A stretch of DNA of 64,000 nt from Isoetes taiwanensis (GCA_021234155.1 JAJEKV010000129.1:188001-252000), one strand, 5' to 3'. Shown: positions 12,451-24,854, counted from the first letter of the stretch. Numbers and translations: made by a program. The notes: generated by a model not told the origin, from the sequence alone.

Positions 12451-12494
12451 TTACGGGGGATTTTAAGGAGGATGTGGGCATCGTTTTTGATGTG

Positions 12495-12830
12495 TAAGCA
12501 AGTGCCACATAAATTTCAGCAGAGTTATTCTTTAGTTTCAGCCAAATATACTGTGCAAATTTGTCCTTGCTAACCACTGAGACTGCCTTTTGTAGATCCC
12601 TTTTGATATAGCAAGCAACTCCACCCCATCCCCTTTTACTATTACCCAAAACATTCCATACTGAGTCCGTAAGACGTAAAACTGGGATTTCTAAAAGTCT
12701 ACTAGTTTCATGTTCCCAAGTTTCACTCAAAGCCACAATATCGTATTTCTGAAACAATTGCATATTGCGCACAATGGTGTTCTCACTTAAGCCATGCACA
12801 TTCCATACATTCCTATGCTCGATCTCTTAC
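12495..12830 (-). pseudogene. LINE endonuclease, N-terminal half
   Basis: The minus strand reads NVWNVHGLSENTI, then DIVALSETWEHE, GWGGVACYIKRDL and AEIYVALAY. This is the start of an EEP endonuclease with the conserved Glu of ETW. It stops at the TAA target site of the inserted element. The open frame runs on into the inserted TIR sequence, which is not part of the enzyme. Confidence 0.88.
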
Positions 12831-13011
12831 CACAAGCCTGTTATTCACTATGTAGGCATTTTTCCCTTCGCTTTTTAGTCTCTTTACTTCTTCCAAGATC
12901 TGTTTTCATTCTTTCTGCTACTGAATAGTTGGATCATCATTGAGCCAAATTTTCTTTTTAGATGGCTCCTGTGTTGGATGATTCTTGCCTTTACTTCTAC
13001 ACTCTTAAATT

Positions 13012-13440
13012 TCAGTGAGAATGGGGCCTAATTCTATCATCAGTTCTTTTGCCTAATCTTCTAGAATATACAACTCCTGGATCTACTACATGCATTGTGT
13101 TCTTGAAAAACTCGTCAATGGTTGCAGAAATATCCTCACCTTCTTCTTCTTTCAAGCCTGAAATTAATAAATTTTGTGCTCTGGCTGCCCTATCCTCTTG
13201 TTCGGTGAGCTTGTCAGCAATCTTCATCATTACATTGGAAATAATTTGGGTGACTAATTGGGTGTGGTCCCCTTTTTCTCCTTGCTCTTCACGTAATTCT
13301 CCCTGTTCTTCTCTTAATTCAATGATAGTTTCCTTTAATTCATTCACGTTTTATTTTAAAGCTTTAATTTCTTCCCTTACTGCTTGCATTTCTTCCCGTG
13401 ATGCCTTTGCTTCATCCCTAGATGTTTTGACTTCCAAAGT
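13012..13440 (-). pseudogene. LINE ORF1 (coiled coil plus RRM-like)
   Basis: The N-terminal part is a coiled coil rich in Glu and Lys (LKETIIELREEQGELREEQ; further REEMQAVREEIKA upstream of an in-frame stop). The following segment, AARAQNLLISGLKEEEGED then VVYSRRLGK, resembles the RNA-binding RRM-like domain of L1 ORF1 proteins (their NLLI.GL and A.RLG blocks). The frame is lost before the end of the domain. Family role: an RNA chaperone that coats the LINE transcript. Upstream sequence to about 13790 reads as a degraded 5' part of the same element. Confidence 0.7.
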
Positions 13441-14005
13441 AAGTCACCGAAATGTTTGTTAGGAGATCGAATTTTCCCCTCGACTTCTATTTCCTTCTGA
13501 GTTGTGAGACGTGTCTTCGTTTTCCCTCCAGACATCTGTCTCCCAATCTGTTCTTGCTCAAATCAATTTGTCTGATGCTTCAGAAGTCTGTGTCTGTCAC
13601 CTGTTCTTGCTTGCTCAAATCAATTCGTTTTCTCGGACATATGTCGGTAGTTAGGTTTCGCCTTAAAGTCTCCGCCATCACCTGTTCAATCACCGCTTGC
13701 TCGTTCGATGCTCACCTCTCCGTCTGCGTTCGAAGTTTCCGTTCAATCTCACCCTGTGATGTGCGGTCTTTGAAAAGAGCCCTAGCTGCAGCCTAGAATA
13801 AGCATAAAACAACCGCCGCCGATAATAAGAGCCTCTTGCAGCGTCCATTCAAGTGAATCCCTATAAGTTAGAATATAACATTTAGGTAGAATTAAAATAT
13901 GATTATTGTCTATAGTGTGCGATAGTAAGTAGATGCCATTTATTGATCCATTCTTCACAATATTTAGAATTGGAATATGATTATCGCCTGAGTTCCAATG
14001 TCGAT

Positions 14006-14118
14006 GTTGCTGGGTCATAATTTGGTGACTTGTAAGTGTTGGGAACATGTAATTGTATTTTGGTGTTGGTGGGGCATAATTTGGTGACTTGTAAGTGTTG
14101 GGAACTTGTAATTGCATT
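14006..14118. repeat. 59-bp tandem duplication
   Basis: Two copies start at 14006 and 14065. They share CATAATTTGGTGACTTGTAA and GTGTTGGGAAC, and about five substitutions separate them. Confidence 0.8.
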
Positions 14119-14119
14119 T

Positions 14120-16640
14120 CTTTTATATAACCGAGAGCTTTTTGCCCTTCTCCAAGTTTAGCATGTCCTATATGTTCCCTTGGGGTTTGTCAGCATTTAA
14201 ACATATTGTCAATACAAAAATATGCACCTTTGGAGGGCTTTGTGTTGTCTTTGTTATAAATGTTTCAAATTATCATTCAATTAAATTGGGATTATGTCTA
14301 TTCCAAAATCGCGTCGTATAAGCCTATTATTGACCTTTGCATTGATTTAATCATACTTTTGCACTGAGTTCATTTTCAGCCTGGGAATATGCATTTTGTG
14401 TTGTAATTGAAGGACATTTAAAAATACGATGCAAATCACCCATATTATGACTGAATGTTGGCAATATGAAAAGTAGAAAATTGCATATTATTTTATACCA
14501 TCATGGACGACTACGAAATTTATAGAGTAAAATAAGAAGCCTTTTTCAATAACTAACGGCAAGCAAGTGGCTACAAAACTAAGATTTTCATAGTTTAAAT
14601 CGCGCCTGCCGCGATTTTGTTGGCATAAATATAGCATGATCAAACAATATAAACGCCAAAAAACTGATATCAATATCTTCTTCTTGTTATGTTGCAAACA
14701 TTTTCTTTCCATTTCCTATGTCACATATAATACATATGTAAGTCGAAAAGCAGATTATTCAAAGCTTTAAAATTCACACCTGAAACGTAAATCAAGTCAA
14801 GGTTCTTGGTATAACCAAGAAACTGGAATAAGAACAAAAAAAAACCTTTTAAAATCTGTACAAACAGGCTTTTACCTTCTATGGACTTTTGCAAAGACCA
14901 CTTTGGGCCAATAAGCATCCCCAAAAGAAAACAGGTGCTCTTTTCTTTTAGGCCTAGACTTGATTACAAGTTAAAGACTTGGTAACAATTTAGCATTAAA
15001 GACAATTCCCTTTATTCTTGCTTATTAAGCAGACTTTAACCTTACCAATAAGCAAGACTTTAACCTTACTATCCCCAATCTGGAGCTTAAAAGCTCAACT
15101 AGCGCCTTTAAAGAAAAACAAGTGTTTTTTCCTTTAAGCCATGATTTGATACTAGGTCTTGTAAACATACTTTGATATATTTGTTTTACTATTACAAATT
15201 ACAAGGGCAAAGTAACAATATACTTTTCCTTTTCTTATAAGCAACCATAAAGGTAAACATATGCTTGTGCTATTAGAACTCAGCATGATAACATAATTTC
15301 TAAGGATCGTCAAAAATATAAGACTGAGATGTTTGTCATGTTTATTCCATTAGCTAGTGGTAGGGGTGTACTAGAAGTTAAGTAACCCTTCCGTACACAT
15401 TACAATATAGCAATTTTATTATGTAACTAAGACTCTTGAGCACTCAAATGTAGCCAATTGACTCTTAGACTAATTTAAAATGGTCAAACCAGTTTTAGAA
15501 AACTTTCTCCAAGTAGATAAATCACAATTTATTGTTTCTCCATGTCCAATGCAAGCGTAAAAATATTTGATCCTTTTAGTTGCAGCCAACGCAAGTCTTG
15601 TTCTGCATTAGAACAATAGATAGAAAGAATCATGAGATTCACATTTTCCTTAAGATAAAATGAAGGGTGCAAGTTAAAAGCTTAACATAAAACTTATCTG
15701 GATATTTTAAAACGTTCCTCATCATGATAAGCTGAGGACATTAACTTTTGTATCATTTTATAAAGAACAAAACTATCAGAGGTGGAGTTCCGGTTACCTG
15801 CAGTCAAACAGACATTGGTTAGCCTAAAGAGGGTAACAACGAGAGGGCCCACAGGTAAGCAATGGAACACCACGGTTTATCACCCTTCACCGTGTTCTTG
15901 TTCACAAATAGTAGTTAAAAGCATTTCTGATTTTAACAGTTCATGCATATCCAATTTTACCAGACCATGCACACGGAATGGCCATTGCTGCAGTCTATTG
16001 ATAAAGTGGTTTAGAAATAAGATGCAGCTTCTATGTAAATAGATAAATAACTGCAGTGTGTCTATGCACAACATAGGCATCCAACCTTTAAAAAAGGAGG
16101 CAAATCAACATGAAACAATTACCAAGTCCAACTTAAAGAATCAGGTAACTAGTCTGATCAGCTTATTTAACTTACACCCACTTGATTCGAAAAATATATA
16201 GATATGCAATTAGACCTTTGAATATGAGTAATGAAATATATATGAGACCTTCAATTATAGTCTCTCGAAATCAGATGAGATGGTGTGTCACATCTTAGAG
16301 GACAAGCTTAAAATCTTGACATCCACAAGTGTGATATAGATATAACCTGGCCATAGATTAACTGCAAAGGACGTGCATAATCAAGGATTTCCAAGAATGA
16401 GTTACCTTTTTCCTGATGCTCGAATATTCATTGTCGTGTAGAAATTAATTAGCCAACTGCGCTCCAATGGAACTATTTGAAGCTTTTGCAATGCCCTGTT
16501 CAGCAAGTACTAAAAATATTTCGAAATAGTTCATTTGTTGATGCTATGAAATCTCCAACATGCTTGTCATCACTGTAAGATTGCAAATCTATAGTGCAAA
16601 AGAGCATTTCCCAACTTCCATGGCCGGATTTATGATTTGT
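14120..16640. other. AT-rich, no recognisable gene
   Basis: No domain was recognised on either strand. Between 14930 and 15260, short phrases such as GACTTTAACCTTAC and CTTTTCTTTTAGGC/TTTTCCTTTAAGCC recur, which suggests an old repeat. I see no RNA gene. Confidence 0.45.
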
Positions 16641-16649
16641 AGCAAAGCT

Positions 16650-18640
16650 AAATATGCTGAAGCATGCCATGACTGCCGAAGCATGGACATTACCAAAAGC
16701 TGGATATGAATCTGTAACCAAGATTGGATGTTTGCAATGCTCTAGAAGTTTCCAAAAGGATAACCAATTGAAAGAAATTGCTCAAGAAGCAATATTAGAC
16801 TGGAAAAATGAAGATGGCCACAAAGAACATGTGATCGGCTGTCCATACAAATGCAATGTAACGATCCTAGGCCCTAAGACTGCAGCATTGGTACTGCACA
16901 TAAAGCATATATCTAATAGATTGGGATATATGCATGGCATATATCCACATAAGCAAATCCACATAAGCAAGGTATAAAAAGGAAAATTATAGAAGAGGGC
17001 TTTTGGTGGTACGTGAGGTTTCTTTTGCAAGAGAGGAGCTCCAGAAGGGATTTGGGTTGCAGAGGAGTCGGAGGAGGCTATCTAGAGGCAAGAGCTGGAA
17101 TAGACGGCATCAAATCGTTCTTCCTTTCCAGGTGGGGTTTTGTTGGATTAATTCGAGATTTGCATATGTTGCTATGAATTATCCATGCTTTGGTAAGAGG
17201 CTGTGAGGCGTAGATTATCATGAGTTATGAGTTTAATTAGTACAGGTGAATTGAGGACCTTGTATTAAGACGCTATGATTAAAAGCTTGGCATGCTATGA
17301 TTAAGAGCTTGGCATGATAGGGCCTGGAGTAAACTAGAAGTAACCAGTTATAGATTACAGTCTTCAAAGTTGGAATTTGACTTCTGGGAACGCCTTGAAA
17401 TGATTTAAAACAGATCGATTTGGATTAATAAGGGGCTGATATGGATGAATCAAGAGCTAAATTGAATGAATCAGAGGTTGATATGGCCATTCGATAATAC
17501 TCGAAGATGATCTCACTGCTCCAAACGGACCTCAAATCCACTAGAATCAGGCCGAAATTGATCCAGGATGGAACTAACATAGAAATTATGGGCTGTAGGG
17601 ATTGATTGGATCTGCACCAAAACCGTCACAGTTGGAATTAGAACTGTTGGATCCACCTGGAAACGGCATGGAACAGGCCGATTTGGGGTCTAGAAGGCCC
17701 GATTTGGCCTAAGAAAGGGGTAATTTGATCAAGAGATGCATGAATCAGAGAAGAATTGCGAAGTATTCGGATCAGCAACTTTACGTCAGTAACAGGATTG
17801 AAAGGGGAAGAATCTGCGCATGAAATCGTGATGGGTCAAGCCAAGACCACCTGAAAGGGGCCGATTTTGGGTCAGAAGGATCGATTTGTACGATCTGATG
17901 CAAATCAACATCGTCCAGCAGCTTCAATGTTCTTGCCTTTCTGCCTTTTTGCTGTTTTTCATTGTCTTTACCTTTTATCTCTATTTTTATCTCTACGTTA
18001 CAATGTTACAAGTAAATTACAAGTGTAATATTGGCATTGGGTAGGCCGGAGTAAAGTTTAATGGTGGGCTGGAGGAGAGTCGACCCAATTGCCATAGACC
18101 TGGGTGTAATAATCAGTAAAGAACTTGTATTCTATGGAAGAGTGATAATTCAACTAAGAAAACTAGGAAATAATAATACTTGAGCTTAATAATTCTAAGG
18201 TTAATAACAGTGATACATTTGGCTCCTAGAGACTGGAGTAGCCTAGGGACTAGTTGGCAGAAGTTACAAGCAGTTAGACCCTGCAGATTTTAAAGCTGTA
18301 TGCATGTAATTACGAGACTCCGCATTACTTGTTTCAATAAATTCATTAGCTAAGAAGTGGAACTTTAAATATTAAAACCTTGAAACCATATCTAAGGGAG
18401 CCTAAGTAAATAATATGGCGAAGTGAGTACTGCATCGACCTTACAGGGGTGGTTTGAGCACGCTACATCAACGTTTGAGTAGTCATTATGGTTTTCATCA
18501 TCGATTTAGCTACATCGGCATGGTTAGGTTGTATGGGCAACCTCGACAAGGGCTAAGAGTGTGATCTAGGCACATTTATAGCAAATTCTTTAACGAACAC
18601 ACATGTTATGGTCTTTGAATTGTTCCAATCGTCGCTCTTG
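16650..18640. other. LTR-like or repeat-derived stretch, unclassified
   Basis: A TATA-like GGTATAAAAAGG at 16970-16981 is followed by a purine-rich stretch, as in the U3/R border of many plant LTRs. A plus-strand frame at 16654-16977 has CLQCSRSFQ, which recalls a C2H2 finger, but the spacing to any His pair is wrong. I found no second LTR copy and no retroelement protein, so this stays unclassified. Confidence 0.25.
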
Positions 18641-18644
18641 ATAT

Positions 18645-18975
18645 TATGTATGTACTTGGAACCTCCCGGGTGGGACTTCCGTGTTGGTGGCCCTGGGTAG
18701 CTCCGGCATTCTCATGTCATCTGTGCTCTTTGTATCTATGCTCTCAGGACACCGGCGCGGCCTCCTCACCAGGCGTAGCTTCCGGTGAGGTTGTACGCCA
18801 ACTCCCGGCGGACTCCATGGTAAGAGGTCCTCCGGCCGGGGCGTGGGTCGGGAAGGGTATCGATACGATGCAGGTTCACCCCACCAACTCCCGCCAACGG
18901 GGCTCTAATGTGAGTGGCGGGCATTTCTCGCTAATGTGGCCTCGCATGTAGGTCGGGCCGAGCTTCCCATTGTCC
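18645..18975. other. GC-rich island in AT-rich surroundings
   Basis: About 330 bp are clearly richer in G and C than the neighbours. The island contains the short inverted pair CCTCACC and GGTGAGG (about 18764-18790). The one open frame across it shows no domain that I recognise. It may be a fragment of a retroelement LTR; that is inference from composition only. Confidence 0.35.
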
Positions 18976-20816
18976 CGGAGCTTTGTTATGTTGTTTTGGT
19001 ACTTTGGCTTTGTGTTCTTTGCTCTTGACTCTTATGATATTTCTTTTTGTTGTCATTGTCAGCACCGCACCATAGTCTCTTGTATATTTGGAATTGTTCA
19101 TGTGTATGTTATCCAAGATGTCGAGTGTTCCTATAATGCCAGTGAGCAGCCTACGGGATCCCCACTTAGTCATGAGGACTAACCCCAGTGAGTGCATGTG
19201 CAGTGAACCCGCAAGGTGGCGGTCAAGTTGATGGTGGCAATGTGGCCGGGAATCGTGCTTGAGTTCTAGAGCTAGCAGTTTCTGTTGAATTGCTCAGTGC
19301 TATTGTGCATGTATATTATAACACATTGTAAATATTTACGCTATTGATTTGTCCAGTTAGAACTTGGAATATATTAAGCTTGTGAATATGTTGAATGCAT
19401 GAACCAGGGTTGTTTGTTGAGCCTAAACTGTGGATTTAATTTTCAAAGGAAGATTTGATTCTTCACCTAAATTCACCTGTGCATAAAACTAGTTGTAAGT
19501 CAGACAAGATCCCGAGTTGCCCGGAGGGTCAACTCGGCAGGCTCGTCACATGCATAACTTGTTACAAACCCTAGATATTAGGGTTACTATTCTAAACTGA
19601 TCCATTTCCTGTTATCAGCCAGAAAAGAGTGATGCAAAATGGAAAAGTGCTTTCTATTTTTCGTACACTAAATACATAGATGTGTTACATATGTGGAGCA
19701 TGGTTGATAACTGCACCTATTATCCACCACTTAGAAAAGCATGCATTGTTAAATAAGTAGAGGACAACGCTGGAGCACAACGAATAGCTTTTTCTTTGGC
19801 CAAAAACAATAGTTCCAAGTGCATACAATTGATGACACTTGGCCAACATGCAAAAAACAAGTATGCATGTCTTATTAAAAGAATAAGACCAATGTGTTCC
19901 TTATTGGTAATAACAAATAGTGCTCCATGTGGTGGTTTCTCCTATATAGGTGGGTAAGAATGTTTCTAAATGGGCCCTAGGAGAGAAAAATGCCAAACAA
20001 TTAATTTTTTAGAGGATAAACCATGTTAACATATCCACCCATCAAATTTGATAAACTTGATATTCTTAAGTGCAAATACAACATGGATGTATGGATACAT
20101 ATCTTGGAATCATGTGTAGCACACAGTATATTATGGCAAAATGCTCGCAGATGTCTCAACAATTGTGGCTGAGAAAAATAACATGTGATATACTTCTCAA
20201 GCTTTTCGTATTTGACCACCATGCGACCAGGCTGTACGCACCAACAGGGCAGCATAACTATGCAAATGCTCTTTCATATTCGTCTTGTAATTATCTGAGA
20301 TTGGTGCACAACATAATATCCTGGCCACTGCTCAAAGCCTGTGTCTTGATAATAAAAAGAAAAAAAAAAAAAAAAGAAAAGAAATCGATACAAAACACGG
20401 CCAGAATAACATCATCTTTTCAATATTTCATAATTGTGCTACAATGATGCAGGACAAAGGACATGTTCAAAATGACCAGCTGAGCAAAAATTATGATAAA
20501 GAAAAACACTACATCAAGTTTCAAAATGCTCTGTAAATGGTTCCTGCTTCTATTAGACTTCAAGTGTTCCTCAACTAGGTCCCCTCTAATAAAAGGGACC
20601 ATCTATTGATAAATCAAGAACTAATGTAAAGAGAAGCAACTTTATGGAGCAAGGCACACAATAATACTTGACAACAATATGAGAGCTCCGGCAAGTATGA
20701 AGGACCATCCTGCAAATATTGATCACAACGGAATATTTGTGACCACAAAGGGTCACAACGGGGCTAAAAGGGCATGAAACGAAAGCACTTGTTAATAGGC
20801 TCCTCGCCCTTACTCC

Positions 20817-21140
20817 ATGGATCTGTTCGATCTTCTACCGGACGTGGTAAACGACATCTTCCTAAAGATAATCTGTATAAAGGAGCTAACAAAGTGCAGT
20901 ATTGTGTGCAAGCAATTCAAGCAATTATGTAACAAACAGAGAAGCTAGGCTTCATGTGCATAAAACACAAGTATAGTGTGATGTTATGCGACCTGATTTT
21001 GCAGGTCATGGGGGCAGCAAGAATGGCTGACCCCATGCCATTGTACTACGTCAAGGCAAGAAGAACCGGATTCTACAGGTTTTGTGGACTCAGTTTTTAT
21101 TCTTGACAAGAATGATCGGTGTATCAGGCAAGAACGCAGA
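20817..21140 (+). pseudogene. F-box protein remnant
   Basis: The ATG at 20817 opens MDLFDLLPDVVNDIFLKI followed by CSIVCKQFKQLC, a clear F-box (the Skp1-binding helix set of SCF ubiquitin ligases). A TAG ends it after 43 codons. In another frame downstream, LQVMGAARMADPMPLYYVKA and GFYRFCGLSFY continue in the style of the C-terminal part of such proteins and then stop. The gene is therefore truncated and frameshifted. It is abutted downstream by a LINE ORF1 remnant in the opposite orientation. Confidence 0.6.
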
Positions 21141-21314
21141 CCCACTTGCCTTGACGGTAAAGATGCTTGCTTCTAATCCTCATACACTTTTGGGAAGCCT
21201 CGAAGCGGCACCATATCTCTTTCTGCCCCCTATTTTCTTCAATTCGACATGCTTTCAAAATATTATGCTTCTCAAGCTTTTAGACTACAATGTGTTGTAT
21301 GAAGATATCTGATG

Positions 21315-22262
21315 TTACAGAAAGAAGAAAATTAAGAAAGAAGCTTTAGACTTTAGAATATTTGTTGATGCTCTGATCCTGGTGGTGGCTGTATCAGGGC
21401 GAGAGCTCTGTCCACTGTTACTCCCATATCCGATCCCTGCATCACCGGTGTCAGGGCATGGGTTTCCTCTCCCTCTAGTCCCTTCGACCTGAGGGCCTCT
21501 GACCTCCCCGTGTGCTGCTCCTGTCCTAAGGTCGACTGGTCCCTGATTCATTTGTGCAGAAACACCTTCCTATTCCCCGCCCCGTATCCCCGCTTGATTC
21601 AATTGCCTTGCTTTGGCTAACTCCTTGTGTAGCCCTTGCCACTGTATGACCGTTAGGGCCTCTTGCACCTTGATCCCGTTCCTCAACCTGGAGCCCATGC
21701 ACAGTATCCGCTCCTTGGATGCCATGTCCCTGAGCGTCAGATTTGTGTGCCTTGATCGTCCCCTCCATTAGCCCGAGCGCACTGCTTTCACGATTATGTT
21801 TCGGTGCTCTTTGAACATTGCCTCTATTATTTCTGCAGTAACTCGATAGATGTCTTCAGTAGGTTTTTCAGCTATCCCTATCAGTCTAACCTCATGTTTA
21901 ATGCTATTATGCTCCTCAAATTCCATGATGTGTGGCTTTATTCTATCAAAGGATTCCCATGCATCTAACTCAACATTTTTCTTTTCTAAATCAACCAACC
22001 TCTGCATGATCTTGGTCTTCTCCTCTTCGATTTCATCTATCCTCCATTGCATCTCCTCACTTGTTCTCTCGACCCCTTGCACCCTGGTTTCCATGTTGGA
22101 TATGGCTGTCTTGTTACGATTGGTCGTCTAGTGTGTTATGTGCGTCCATGCTTGAGATCCTGGCCTCCAGTTGCCTATTCATTTGGGCTAAGAAATCTTT
22201 GAGGTCTTGCTAGCTTACTGTTGCTTTTGCTGCATCTCCTCCCTTCTTTTGGCCGGAACTAG
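21315..22262 (-). pseudogene. LINE ORF1 remnant (third LINE)
   Basis: From an ATG at about 22262 the minus strand reads MADQSSSGQKKGGDAAKA, with in-frame stops. A coiled coil follows (RIDEIEEEKTKIMQRLVDLE). Next is a segment resembling the ORF1 RNA-binding domain (HEVRLIGIAEKPTED, then IIVKAVRSG). After a frameshift near 21780 comes a C-terminal-domain-like part (LCMGSRLRNGIKVQEAL, then LHKELAKARQLNQAG). No ORF2 follows, which is unusual because LINE copies normally lose the 5' side. A general coiled-coil protein of another retroelement is the alternative. Confidence 0.55.
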
Positions 22263-22809
22263 ATTGGTCTGCCATCGGACTTTGGATACAATTTCAGTGG
22301 CGGGTTCCTCAGGCGGCCTTGGAGGGAAATTTGAATTGTAATTTAAATACCCCTTCTCCATTTGAAAATCTCATACATTCTAACCTTTGATTTAGCAAGG
22401 TTAGTTGGGTCTAGAGAAGATGGAGTTGCTATTTAATTTCTAGGATTATGAATGTGTGGCTGCATATGAATGTAGTTACCAGCTTTTTGGAGCCCAAGTT
22501 TATTTTGCATCATGGCGTTCTATCCTTCCATTTCATACATAAGCAAGGCTTTGAAATAGCCTACTAAGCATGACACAGTGAGACATCTAGGCTGGGTACA
22601 GACAATTGGGCTAGCATTCGAAGCCATCTTTGATGGTAACATTGCAAGCTTTATGAAGAAAAGACCTATGGAGACAAATTTGGTGTTAGGTCTTGATTGC
22701 ATATATGAAATATAGATCTAGATTGCCTATTTGGGCGTAAGTTCTAACATGTTTATAGGTTTTCTCGAAAAACTAAATTTGTATTCAAGTTGGATGAGTC
22801 TGGGATGCA

Positions 22810-23310
22810 ACTGGCACATCAAATTGGGCAGGTGCCTTTAGATTGATGTGTTCCAATAAGACGGCTTTAGTTTGGACAAGGAACACCAAATTGGGTGCCA
22901 GTTCCATTTTAGTGTTGGGTAATATGATTGCATGGCGGACCCAGCACTCCAAATTGGGTGGGGCAATTTGATCCCTGAGCCAAAGGACTGTAGGCGGAGC
23001 CAGCACTCCAAATTGGGTGGGCACCCAATTTGTGTGCTGGGGCAGAGGACTATAGGCAAACCCAACATGTCCAATGTGTGTGCCTTGTCAGATGTCTATA
23101 AGCTGAACTAGGCACACCAAATTGGACGTTCGACCAATTTGTTGTTCCAATTCCCAGGTCCACACATGGGGGGGAAGGGCACCAAATCTTGGGTGCAGAA
23201 TCATGTTTGAACCTAGGAACCTGAACATCAAATTGGGTGGGCGCCCAATTTGGGTTCCCATTGCACATGCATTACTATGTGGCACACCAAATTGGACGAC
23301 CAAATTTGGA
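22810..23310. repeat. quasi-palindromic CCAAATTGGGTG minisatellite
   Basis: CACCAAATTGGGTG-like units occur at about 22818, 22888, 22947, 23007, 23117, 23181, 23228 and 23284, at spacings of about 47-110 bp. Several carry the inverted half directly after it, for example CAAATTGGGTGGGCACCCAA at 23009-23028 and a near copy at 23230 (GGGCGCCCAATTTG), so each can fold back. The array lies about 0.8 kb upstream of the DUF7869-type transposon remnant and may be its subterminal repeat zone. Confidence 0.75.
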
Positions 23311-24094
23311 TGGCACTGCTACTGCTACTCATGCATCATGTTTTATTACGGCCACTTATGTTAACTCAATCTGAAATTAGATCGTGTACCATTCAAGGAT
23401 GGTCGTCCAGTTGGGAAGCCACTTCAAAGACATCCCTAATGGAGTTGTGGGTATTGGAGTTGAGGAAGTGTTTGAAGAGCACCACCCCCTTCCTTGGCCT
23501 ACTCCAGATGCAAGGCTTTTAGGAGAAGCCGAAGGATCCTACATTCTATGGAGGTGAGATGGAGTAGGTGATTCCAATTTCTAGGACGTCCAGTACAAGA
23601 GGCAGTGGCTGAAGGAGGACAAGGCAGCCGAACTGCTAATAAAATATACGCTCATTGAGATGGACTGTGAGATTTAGCACTCTTACTATTCTTGCAAAAA
23701 TAGGTTTCATATCCTTCACTGGCCCTGATGATGTTGTATGCAACCAGTTCTTAAGTTTGACAACTATAAGAGTGTCTGTTACTAAGGGTTTCCCCCTTTC
23801 GCTCGACGTGAATTTCAAGTGTCAGGGATGTTTGCAAGTTCCTAAGGCAGGCATGCTTGTCAGGTGAAATAATGATTTTGTCACAGTCGGTGGAGTGAAG
23901 GAATCCGAGATATTAACTGCAACACCAAAAGAGCACTTTGATACCCCTTGATACAGCCAAGGTAATTCGGAGCTTGAGAAGCATCCAAACTATGAGAAAT
24001 GCAAATACACCTTGCATTCACATCAATCCAAGAAGCATTTAAGGCCACCAAAGATTGGCTGACTTACAACCAATGGTCATCTTGAAATATAGGA

Positions 24095-24850
24095 AGACTA
24101 TGTGCTGCAAACAGAGATGTTGTGAGAAGTTCTAAGGGGATCAAGCTATAAATATGCAAAAACATTTCCTTGCCATGAAATCGAGTGACAGGGTTACCAC
24201 TGTTTATGAGATGCTCGGCAACAATAAGAAAGGTAGATGAGTGGAACGACTAGTTGCAGGGCAAGCTTGTTTGTGAGAGAGCTTGGTACCTTGGTTTTGG
24301 GATCTCAAAGTCATCTTAAGTGGAAGGTGCAATTCCGTGAGGATGCTCACAAAGTTGAGCACGGCAACTGTGGCAGCATGAAGCCTCGTGCTTCGACCTT
24401 AACCTCTGAGGCTGTTTTCTCCATGTTTATGAGAGTGAACTGTAAATCCCTCCTTCACCGTAGCCAGAGGAATGAAGATGGCATTCAAGAGAACGTGAGT
24501 AAGTTGCCTACAATGTTTACGATGAGCAGCCCCAAGTGTTTTGTCGTCTGGGCATTATAAAAGCTTCTGAATGGCCATTCAACTTTGCCATGTCATCCAG
24601 AATGACAAACTGCCCAAGGAACCAAGTTACACGGTCATCTTTGCCAAAGAAAGAAATACTTAAGCCTTATACGACAATATCATCAGCCACCTCCTAGGCC
24701 TATTGACTACATGTATTGGACATGAACTACATTGGCACTTCTTAGAGAAGGGGTGGTTTTCTGACCACGAACTTGGTCTTTAGGATAATATAAACATTTT
24801 CGAGTCCATTGGCAAAGCCAAATCACGGTTCCCGAGTGGGAGAGGTGCTC
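24095..24850 (+). pseudogene. DUF7869-type transposon protein, N-terminal remnant
   Basis: The plus strand reads MCCKQRCCEKF, then INMQKHFLAMKSSDRVTTVY. After a frameshift it reads LQGKLVCERAWYLGFGISKS, and later a His-Gly-Asn block (VEHGNCGSM). Cys-rich starts followed by a K.VC..AW...G.S.S block and an HGN block match, from memory, the N-terminal part of DUF7869-containing transposon proteins seen in mosses and ferns. Stops and frameshifts are frequent. The reading is cut by the LTR element that starts at 24855 and resumes after it. Confidence 0.5.
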
Positions 24851-24854
24851 GTCC

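Larger units (their letters stand above)
10154..12494. mobile_element. 2.34-kb TIR element, TSD TAA, PIF/Harbinger-like or unclassified
   Basis: The termini are exact inverted repeats of 35 bp (10154-10188 and 12460-12494) beginning CACATCAAAAACGATGCCCA. Further C5 runs continue the similarity with small offsets. TAA flanks both ends (10151-10153 and 12495-12497). Removing the element plus one TAA restores the LINE endonuclease frame as ALAYFAPLEPYP, which confirms the borders. A 3-bp TWA target is characteristic of PIF/Harbinger, but the terminal sequence is not one I recognise. There is no transposase. The interior is two G-rich minisatellites around an AT-rich core. Confidence 0.93.
7009..13800 (-). 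mobile_element. LINE (non-LTR retrotransposon), degenerate, split by a TIR element
   Basis: Reading the minus strand from about 13800, the order is coiled-coil ORF1, AP-like endonuclease, reverse transcriptase, Cys/His C-terminal region and a trinucleotide 3' tail. This is the standard order of L1-type non-LTR elements. ORF1 and ORF2 carry several frameshifts, so the copy is dead. The endonuclease is interrupted at 10154-12494 by a TIR element with a TAA duplication. The 5' limit is approximate, and I found no convincing target duplication for the LINE itself. Confidence 0.85.

Noticed and set aside
12389-12494. C-terminal 35 codons of the endonuclease N-half frame
   Set aside because: The frame reads into the inserted TIR element and is not part of the enzyme.
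16654-16977. C2H2 zinc-finger protein
   Set aside because: CLQCSRSF is followed by no correctly spaced His pair, and the frame has no further fingers.
18646-18951. GC-rich 101-codon frame as a gene
   Set aside because: It has no domain and no conserved pattern; openness follows from high GC content.
22785-23364. Several overlapping frames with Pro/Asn-rich repeats
   Set aside because: All come from the quasi-palindromic minisatellite, not from a gene.
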